Below are positions 58,833 to 64,000 of a stretch of 64,000 nt of DNA, one piece after another; position 1 is the stretch's first letter; each line of letters begins with the position of its first letter. Where the stretch lies: positions 124,001 through 188,000 of the forward strand of contig JAJVHX010000018.1 of assembly GCA_022072405.1 (NCBI GenBank). The letters are read 5' to 3'. This stretch comes from Phycisphaerae bacterium (GTDB lineage: Bacteria; Planctomycetota; Phycisphaerae; UBA1845; CAIVHJ01). The notes under the pieces are model-generated. The model did no database searches and was not told where the DNA came from. It saw nothing but the letters and a program-made list of their open reading frames with translations. The position numbers and the translations under genes are program-made.

Positions 58833-59924
58833 TCATCCGTTCCTGGAGGCGAAATCCTTCATGAAGGCGGCGAGGACGTCGCAGGCCTGCCGTGGCAGGG
58901 CGTTGTAGGTGCTGGCCCGCATTCCTCCGACGCTGCGATGGCCCTTCAGGCCGACCATGCCCGCTTTCTTGGCTTCTTCGGCGAATTTATTCTCCAGCTC
59001 CTCACTGGGCAGCCGGAAGGTAATATTCATCAGCGAGCGGCTGTCGGGCTGGGCGTGGCCACGATAGAACCCCTTGCTGCTGTCGATCGCGTTATAAATC
59101 AGCCCGGCTTTGTCGCGATTGTGCTTTTCGATGACCGCCATGCCGCCCTGCTGTTTCATCCAGCGGAAGACCAGGTACATGATATAAATGCCCCAGGTGT
59201 TGGGCGTGTTGTAGAGTGATTTTTCCTTGGCGTGAATGGCATAATTGCAATAGGTGGGCAGGGTGTCCTTCGAGCGGGCTAGCCAGTCTTCCCGCATGAT
59301 CACCAGCACCACACCACTGGGTCCGAGATTTTTCTGTGCTCCGGCGTAGATCAGCCCATACTTTTTAACTGGCAGCGCCCGGCCCATGATATCGCTCGAC
59401 GCATCGCAGACCAGCAGACCGTCGGCACCGGTCGGCTCGGTGGACCATTCGGTTCCATAGAGCGTGTTGTTGCTGGTGAAATGGACATAGGCGGGATTGG
59501 CTGAATACTTGATCTGATCCATTTTCGGAATGCGGTCAAAATTGCTCTCCTTGCTGCTGCCGGCGATATGCACTTCACCGACTTTCTTCGCCTCTTTGAC
59601 CGCCTTTTCGCTCCAGCCGCCGGTGACGATGTAATCCGCCACCTGCCCGCTGCCCAGCAGATTCATCGGCACCATCGAAAACTGCAGCGTCGCCCCGCCC
59701 TGCAGGAAGAGCACCTGGTATTGATCGGGGATAGCCAATAGTTCGCGGCAATCCTTTTCCGCGGTCTGGATGAGGGCTTCAAAATCCTTGCCGCGGTGGG
59801 TATGTTCCATAATACCGATGCCCGACTTGCCCAGTGACAACATGTTATCGCGGGCTTCTTCCAGAACCGGCACCGGCAACACCGCCGGCCCGGCATTGAA
59901 ATTGTGCAGTCGTGCGGTAGTCAT
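58833..59924 (-). CDS. serC: Phosphoserine aminotransferase
   Basis: PLP aminotransferase making phosphoserine from 3-phosphohydroxypyruvate. From ATG 59924 (AGAGGA 6 bases upstream) it has 363 residues, the normal size. N-terminal Asn-Phe-Asn-Ala-Gly-Pro-Ala is the SerC signature; Gly-Gly-Ala-Thr-Leu-Gln-Phe near residue 77 and Tyr-Ala-Gly-Ala-Gln-Lys-Asn-Leu-Gly-Pro (PLP lysine) near 195 are present. The C-terminal Gly-His-Arg-Ser-Val-Gly-Gly-Met-Arg-Ala closes the active site. It follows two SerA-type genes on the same strand, so the cluster covers the first two steps of serine synthesis; serB was not found. Confidence 0.96.
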   Translation of the reverse strand: MTTARLHNFNAGPAVLPVPVLEEARDNMLSLGKSGIGIMEHTHRGKDFEALIQTAEKDCRELLAIPDQYQVLFLQGGATLQFSMVPMNLLGSGQVADYIVTGGWSEKAVKEAKKVGEVHIAGSSKESNFDRIPKMDQIKYSANPAYVHFTSNNTLYGTEWSTEPTGADGLLVCDASSDIMGRALPVKKYGLIYAGAQKNLGPSGVVLVIMREDWLARSKDTLPTYCNYAIHAKEKSLYNTPNTWGIYIMYLVFRWMKQQGGMAVIEKHNRDKAGLIYNAIDSSKGFYRGHAQPDSRSLMNITFRLPSEELENKFAEEAKKAGMVGLKGHRSVGGMRASTYNALPRQACDVLAAFMKDFASRNG

Positions 59925-59965
59925 GATCATTCCTCTCAATATGATAGCGAACAGGAATCTCCCGT

Positions 59966-61183
59966 TCAGAATCCTGGGTGTGTCAGGGTAACGCCTAAAA
60001 TATTCTCCGGATCGACGGTCTGCAGTTCGCGCAGAACGGCGGGGTCTACTTTGCTGTCCAGCCGGATCTGGGCGCTGGCGCTGCGTTCGCCGTCGCACAT
60101 GACGTTTTCCATTTCGCGGACGTTGATATTGTATTTAGCGAGCACGGTCAGCACCTTGGCCAGCACGCCCGGCCGATTGCGCAGCCGCACCACCATGGCA
60201 CTGTGCGGTACGCGGCCGCGACTGATGTTGACACAATTGCGCACGTGACCGGTCGCCAGAAATTCCTTGATGATGGCGGCTGCTTCTTCTGCCGCAGCCT
60301 GCTTGGCCTGTTCGGTCAGTTCGGCGATATGATGCGTGCCATAGACCACGCCGTCGAGCTTGACGATGGGATGGTCGAAACGCTCCATCGCCTCCAGAGG
60401 CTGTTGCGGGAAACTATCCAGCGCCACCCGCAGCCCCTTTTCAACCACGGCCTTGGCCAGCGCCTTGAAATCCACCACCTCGGCCCGCGACGTATTGATG
60501 AAATAGGAACCCGCTTTCATCTCTTCAAAAATATTGCTGCCGATGAACTGCTCCGTGTCGGGCAAGTACGGCAGATGCACCGTCAGAATATCGCAGGTGG
60601 CGGCGACCTCTTCAGGCAGGTCCAGCCGAATCATATTCAATTCGTTGGCTTTTTCCGTGGTCAGGCGAGGCCCCCAGCCAATAATATTCATCTCAAACGC
60701 CCGGGCCCGTTTCACCACCAGTTGACTGACCAGCCCCGTGCCGATCACGCCCAGCGTGCGACCCTTCAGGCCGCGTGATTTGCTCAGTTCCCGCCGGGCC
60801 CACCGCCCCTCACGCAACCAGGCGACATGGTCCGGTATCCGCCGATCCAGCGCCAACATCAACCCCATCGTCAGTTCCGCAGCCGCCGCCGCCGTCTGAT
60901 TCGGGCAATTGGCGACAAAGACACTCTCCTCGCTGGCGGCTTGCAGATCAATATTGTCATATTCCTCACCGACACAGATGATCAGGCTCAGCTCTTTGCT
61001 GGCCTGCATCACGGCGGCGGTCACCGGCGTATCGCGCACCAGCAGAATCTGGCAGCCGACTTCCGCTACCGCCCGGACCAGTTCCTCGCCTTCCAGGTCG
61101 GCTTTGTAGTTCACTTCGCAGCCCAGGTCCTGCAGCTTGCGAATCCCTTCCTTGTCAATCCGGTCCGCCACTACGATTTTCAT
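59966..61183 (-). CDS. SerA paralogue with ACT domain and altered active site
   Basis: D-2-hydroxyacid dehydrogenase-like protein of 405 residues (ATG 61183), with a C-terminal ACT domain (about 315-390, Asn-Arg-Pro-Gly-Val-Leu-Ala-Lys-Val). Compared with its neighbour at 61218, key residues differ. The catalytic Glu261 is Gln261 (Pro-Gln-Gln-Pro in place of Glu-Thr-Glu-Pro). The dinucleotide motif ends in Ser (Gly-Thr-Gly-Leu-Val-Ser) in place of Gly, and the NAD-specifying Asp is Gly. Arg-Ser-Thr is Arg-Asp-Thr. The catalytic His remains (Gly-Thr-His-His). It may be a regulatory subunit or have another substrate. It lies between serC and the canonical serA. Confidence 0.85.
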   Translation of the reverse strand: MKIVVADRIDKEGIRKLQDLGCEVNYKADLEGEELVRAVAEVGCQILLVRDTPVTAAVMQASKELSLIICVGEEYDNIDLQAASEESVFVANCPNQTAAAAAELTMGLMLALDRRIPDHVAWLREGRWARRELSKSRGLKGRTLGVIGTGLVSQLVVKRARAFEMNIIGWGPRLTTEKANELNMIRLDLPEEVAATCDILTVHLPYLPDTEQFIGSNIFEEMKAGSYFINTSRAEVVDFKALAKAVVEKGLRVALDSFPQQPLEAMERFDHPIVKLDGVVYGTHHIAELTEQAKQAAAEEAAAIIKEFLATGHVRNCVNISRGRVPHSAMVVRLRNRPGVLAKVLTVLAKYNINVREMENVMCDGERSASAQIRLDSKVDPAVLRELQTVDPENILGVTLTHPGF

Positions 61184-61217
61184 CACTCGACCCTCATGCC
61201 TAAAAGCATCATTGAAC

Positions 61218-62180
61218 TTACCGGTTGTTGACCTGGTTTCGTACCTGGCCGGTTTTGGTATATTCCTCGACGATACGCACGGTTTCTTCGGCGACCGCGA
61301 GTTGCGCCTGATCGGTTGAAGCGCCGATATGGTGCGTGCCATAAACCCGATCACACCGGATCACCGGATCGGCGAAGGTCGTGTCGTTGGCCCCCGGTTC
61401 GGTTTCAAAAACATCCAGCCCCGCTCCGCCCAGTTTGCCGCTGTTCACTGCCGCCGCCAGCGCCTGTTCATCCACCACGCCGCCCCGACTGCAGTTGATC
61501 AGTACCGTGGTCGGTTTCATCATTGCCAGTTGCGCCGCACCGATCATATGTTTGGTTTTTTCATTCAAAGGAACATGCAGCGAGATGAAATCGGCGGTCT
61601 TGAACAGTTCGTCCTGCGCGACCTTGCGAATGCCATATTCCTTTTCGGCTTTTTCGTTGGTGATCACGTCGCTGTAGATCAGGTGCATATCAAAGGCTTT
61701 AGCGCGTTTGGCAATTTCCACACCGATCTGCCCCAGCCCGACAATACCCATCGTCCGCCCCTTCAGGCCGCGGGCTTTACTGTATTCCTTTTTATTCCAC
61801 ACGCTGTTGCGCAGATCAACCGTGTTATGCACCAGCCGCCGATCCAGACCCAGCATGAAGGCAAAGGTCAATTCCGCCACCGCCACGCTGTTCATCCCCG
61901 GGCAATTGGCCACCGCCACACCCGCCACCGTCGCCGCCGGCACCTCAATATTGTCCACTCCCGAACCCGCCCGCACGATCAGCTTCAGGCTGGGACTCGC
62001 TTTGATCATCGCTCCATTCACCTTGGTCGAACGCACCACTAGCACCTGCGGAGCCAGCTCCTTCAACCCCGCCACCAGCTTTTCGTCTTTCATCTCCGGA
62101 TTGCAGATCACCTCGCAACCCAGTTTTTTCAGACCATCAATGCCCTCTTTTTCAAACTTGTCCGCGATGAGTACCTTCAT
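61218..62180 (-). CDS. serA: D-3-phosphoglycerate dehydrogenase
   Basis: First enzyme of serine synthesis, oxidising 3-phosphoglycerate with NAD. ATG 62180 has GGGAGG upstream and gives 320 residues, a short form without the ASB or ACT regulatory domains. All catalytic features are present: Val-Val-Arg-Ser-Thr-Lys-Val, NAD loop Gly-Leu-Gly-Gln-Ile-Gly with Asp at the end of the next strand, Cys-Ser-Arg-Gly-Gly (catalytic Arg), Glu261 in Phe-Glu-Thr-Glu-Pro, and His in Gly-Thr-His-His-Ile-Gly. The neighbouring paralogue carries the ACT domain this one lacks, so serine feedback could act through it; that is inference. First gene of the minus-strand ser cluster. Confidence 0.92.
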   Translation of the reverse strand: MKVLIADKFEKEGIDGLKKLGCEVICNPEMKDEKLVAGLKELAPQVLVVRSTKVNGAMIKASPSLKLIVRAGSGVDNIEVPAATVAGVAVANCPGMNSVAVAELTFAFMLGLDRRLVHNTVDLRNSVWNKKEYSKARGLKGRTMGIVGLGQIGVEIAKRAKAFDMHLIYSDVITNEKAEKEYGIRKVAQDELFKTADFISLHVPLNEKTKHMIGAAQLAMMKPTTVLINCSRGGVVDEQALAAAVNSGKLGGAGLDVFETEPGANDTTFADPVIRCDRVYGTHHIGASTDQAQLAVAEETVRIVEEYTKTGQVRNQVNNR

Positions 62181-62359
62181 GGTCAGCCTCCCATTACTCA
62201 ACCCGTCCGACCGTCCGGCGAATCCGTGAATACCTTCCAGTATATCACCCCCCACCCTCCATTTGTAGAACCCCCGATCCCGCCATCCTTCATTACTTTT
62301 TAATCCCTTCTGAACACTCGGCGACCATACCTCATCTTCTCATCCACAACCAAGGGGCA

Positions 62360-62365
62360 TATAAT
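62360..62365 (+). promoter_or_regulatory. TATAAT box before the lipoprotein gene
   Basis: A perfect TATAAT lies 43 bases before the ATG at 62409, which has AAAGGA upstream. No clear -35 box. Confidence 0.4.
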
Positions 62366-62408
62366 TCAAAGCTTCAGCCGGCACTTCTCCTGAATAAAGG
62401 ATCCGATC

Positions 62409-63242
62409 ATGCGTTACCGTAACTATGCGATTGTTCTATCGGCAGCGGTCTTCTGCTTCAGCGGTTGCGGCGGCGACACCGGCATCAACGAAAATGTCAA
62501 CACCAATCAGAACAGCTCACCTGCCAATACTAATGACAACGGTTCGGAGCTTGGCTCGGTTGAGGCTTCCGTCACCTTCCCCGAACCCTCGCCGGAACTG
62601 AAGATGGTAGCCATCGCGGAAGAAGGCGGCGTGCAGGCGGAATATTTTCAGTTTGAAAGTGACCAGAGCGATGTATTCAGTGTGTCGCGTATCGAAAGCG
62701 TCACCTCCAGCTCCACCTGGGTGGCTCGTTTTGACGAAGCCGGCGATGCGGGCCAACTGACCGTCGGGGATACCGATCTGAGTGTGACTTACAATGGTGA
62801 CGGCACGCTCAACTATACCTTGTCGGATGGCCAAACCGTGCTGGCCGCGGGCAATGCGGTACCGCGCTCCACCTCCGCCCATCGCCAATCACAAGCCATC
62901 ACTTTCGAGGATATCCAGGATTGCAGCGGCGAGTTCCTGCTCGAACTGGCCGAGTCATCGCTCGACACCGTCGATGCCGATCTGGTCGATTGCCTGCAGG
63001 CGGACTCCCGCCTCGCCGCCATCGGTGAAGCGATCTGTGCCAATGAGTCGGTGCTGATTCCGGCGCTGACCATCTTCGCCAATCAATGCACCAGCCAGGA
63101 CGATCCCGAAACCTGCCTCGCCAAACTCGAAGCCGCCCTCACCGCCAGCGGCGCTATCAGTACCATCACCCGCGACATCCTCCACGATCTGATCCCCCAA
63201 CTGGCCGACGGATTCAGCGGCAATTGCGATGATTTATTTTAG
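62409..63242 (+). CDS. Lipoprotein with Asn-rich linker, function unknown
   Basis: Predicted lipoprotein of 277 residues. The signal peptide ends in Phe-Ser-Gly-Cys near residue 20. A linker rich in Asn, Thr and Asp (about 25-45) is like that of the S41 lipoprotein at 23010. Residues about 50-150 look beta-rich (Val-Thr-Tyr-Asn-Gly-Asp-Gly-Thr-Leu-Asn-Tyr-Thr). The C-terminal half is helical with six Cys (Asp-Cys-Ser-Gly, Asp-Cys-Leu, Ile-Cys-Ala, Gln-Cys-Thr, Thr-Cys-Leu and a final Asn-Cys-Asp-Asp), probably forming disulfides. I recognise no family. It stands alone upstream of precursor peptide B. Confidence 0.7.
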   Translation: MRYRNYAIVLSAAVFCFSGCGGDTGINENVNTNQNSSPANTNDNGSELGSVEASVTFPEPSPELKMVAIAEEGGVQAEYFQFESDQSDVFSVSRIESVTSSSTWVARFDEAGDAGQLTVGDTDLSVTYNGDGTLNYTLSDGQTVLAAGNAVPRSTSAHRQSQAITFEDIQDCSGEFLLELAESSLDTVDADLVDCLQADSRLAAIGEAICANESVLIPALTIFANQCTSQDDPETCLAKLEAALTASGAISTITRDILHDLIPQLADGFSGNCDDLF

Positions 63243-63446
63243 ACATAATATCTCCGCTATATTCATGAGCCGCCAAAATCATTTAGACAGACGCTTCATC
63301 AGCCTCCTCGCACTTCAACTTAAGCGCCCTTACATTAATCTGCTTCTAATCCATTGATCTGTCTGTAAGAATCCCCGTGGCTGACATAATAGTATGCAGC
63401 CGAACATATCTGTCTCTAAACTCATTTCTTCAGGGAGTAGTACAAC

Positions 63447-63728
63447 ATGGGAAAGCATCAGATTACCAAGCTGGAATTGCACCGGGAAACCGTCCGTCAC
63501 TTACAACCCCGTGATTTAACAGCAATTGCCGGAGGCGCTCTGCCGGTGCTGTCAATAATAGCCAGTATTGCCAGTATTTCGTCAGCCAGTTCGTTGGTGT
63601 CGATAGCCGTGACAAACACCGTTGCCTGTCCACAAAGTGGTCAAGCCTGTGCGCCCAAACACATGCAAAGCCTGGTGGCATCGGTGCACTATTGCCCGAC
63701 TGTCCATTGCACCCAAGCTTGCCAATAG
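63447..63728 (+). CDS. Putative RiPP (lanthipeptide-like) precursor peptide B
   Basis: A 93-residue peptide with a CAGGGAG ribosome site. The leader (residues 1-30) reads Lys-Leu-Glu-Leu-His-Arg-Glu-Thr-Val-Arg-x-Leu and ends Ala-Ile-Ala-Gly-Gly, closely like leaders of class I lanthipeptide precursors. It matches peptide A (40184) position by position: Met-Gly, Lys8, Leu9, Glu14, Arg17, Leu19, Leu24, Gly29-Gly30, Ala31. The 63-residue core has a hydrophobic Ile/Ala/Ser-rich half and a second half with five Cys and several Ser/Thr, suitable for thioether rings or disulfides. No maturation enzyme or exporter is in view. Confidence 0.65.
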   Translation: MGKHQITKLELHRETVRHLQPRDLTAIAGGALPVLSIIASIASISSASSLVSIAVTNTVACPQSGQACAPKHMQSLVASVHYCPTVHCTQACQ

Positions 63729-63775
63729 CGCCAATAGCTTTGAAGTGCAAGCCAGTTTTCTGGCTGCAGGGTGGG

Positions 63776-64000
63776 TCAGATCGGGTGAGCGACCAGGCCA
63801 CTGCGGAGCTTGGGCTCGAACCAGGTGGATTTGGGCGGCATGATCTGCCCGGCGTCGGCGACGGACATTAGCTGTTCCATCGATGTGGGATACATCGAAA
63901 TCGCCAGTACGGCCCGGCCGGCCTGCACCCGCTTTTCCAGTTCCGCGGTTCCGCGAATACCGCCGACAAAATCAATCCGTTTGTCGCTTCGCGGATCGCT
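63776..64000 (-). CDS. DUF1015-family protein, C-terminal fragment (runs off the window)
   Basis: Only the last 74 codons are inside the window, reading leftward to a TGA at 63776-63778. They contain [18 protein letters not shown], and [16 protein letters not shown]. This is the well-conserved end of DUF1015 proteins. The family's biochemical role is not clear to me, but such genes are often found with serA and serC, as here about 1.6 kb away. Most of the gene lies beyond position 64000. Confidence 0.82.
   Translation of the reverse strand, partial: SDPRSDKRIDFVGGIRGTAELEKRVQAGRAVLAISMYPTSMEQLMSVADAGQIMPPKSTWFEPKLRSGLVAHPI

Overview
The window looks like a chromosomal segment of an anaerobic or microaerophilic, fermentative Gram-negative bacterium. 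The best guess is a planctomycete of the Phycisphaerae type. Evidence for this is indirect: a membrane protein with a Cys-x2-Cys-Gly-Tyr-Asp-Leu / Cys-Pro-x-Cys-Gly zinc ribbon, secreted lipoproteins with Asn/Asp-rich linkers, many intergenic and intragenic palindromic repeats, and a mosaic of single-gene metabolic modules. No rRNA, tRNA, CRISPR array, transposase, integrase or phage gene was seen.

Layout. 0-6.7 kb: cupin, secreted HExxHxxGxxH metalloprotease with Cys-rich repeats, Ada, a beta-helix lipoprotein with Ser-His-Asn-Gly repeats, EVE protein, TSUP transporter. 6.7-9.6 kb: citrate lyase as a CitD-CitE fusion plus CitF. 9.8-16.3 kb: nucleoside phosphorylase, zinc-ribbon membrane protein, nadB/nadA, FAD oxidoreductase, tryptophanase. 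16.5-26.9 kb: receiver without its phospho-Asp, Met/Cys gamma-lyase family enzyme, two heme-motif lipoproteins, RmuC, OFA-type MFS, hybrid histidine kinase, two mini-lipoproteins. 26.9-36.3 kb (minus strand): two acetyl-CoA hydrolase/transferase-GNAT fusions flanking an ADP-forming acetyl-CoA synthetase, then malic enzyme, a cytidylate-kinase-like protein and a CBS protein. 36.6-39.7 kb: protoglobin histidine kinase, NtrC-type regulator and hemerythrin. 40.2 kb: RiPP-like precursor with a double-Gly leader. 40.5-45.1 kb (minus): DHOD-like protein and pyruvate:ferredoxin oxidoreductase. 45.6-50.5 kb: hypF-hypC-hypD-hypE. 50.5-58.5 kb: gabD, sulfotransferase, propeller-M28-PDZ peptidase, SIMPL protein, LuxR-type HTH, ispG. 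58.5-62.2 kb (minus): an unannotated 29-residue Phe-rich ORF and serC-serA2-serA1. 62.4-64 kb: lipoprotein, a second RiPP-like precursor with a matching leader, and the 3' end of a DUF1015 gene.

How it fits together. Citrate, pyruvate, malate, tryptophan and sulfur amino acids can be cleaved toward acetyl-CoA or pyruvate. PFOR would feed electrons to ferredoxin, the ADP-forming synthetase and CoA-transferases would recover ATP as acetate, and the hyp genes imply a [NiFe] hydrogenase encoded elsewhere. A globin-sensor two-component system beside a hemerythrin suggests O2 or NO responsiveness. The most unusual signals are the pair of lanthipeptide-like precursors, the globin/NtrC/hemerythrin unit with a 33-bp dyad upstream, a SerA paralogue with a replaced catalytic Glu, a lipoprotein with an exactly duplicated four-Cys module, and palindromic or tandem repeats read in frame inside citE and hypF. 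All calls come from reading the sequence by eye; no database search was run.
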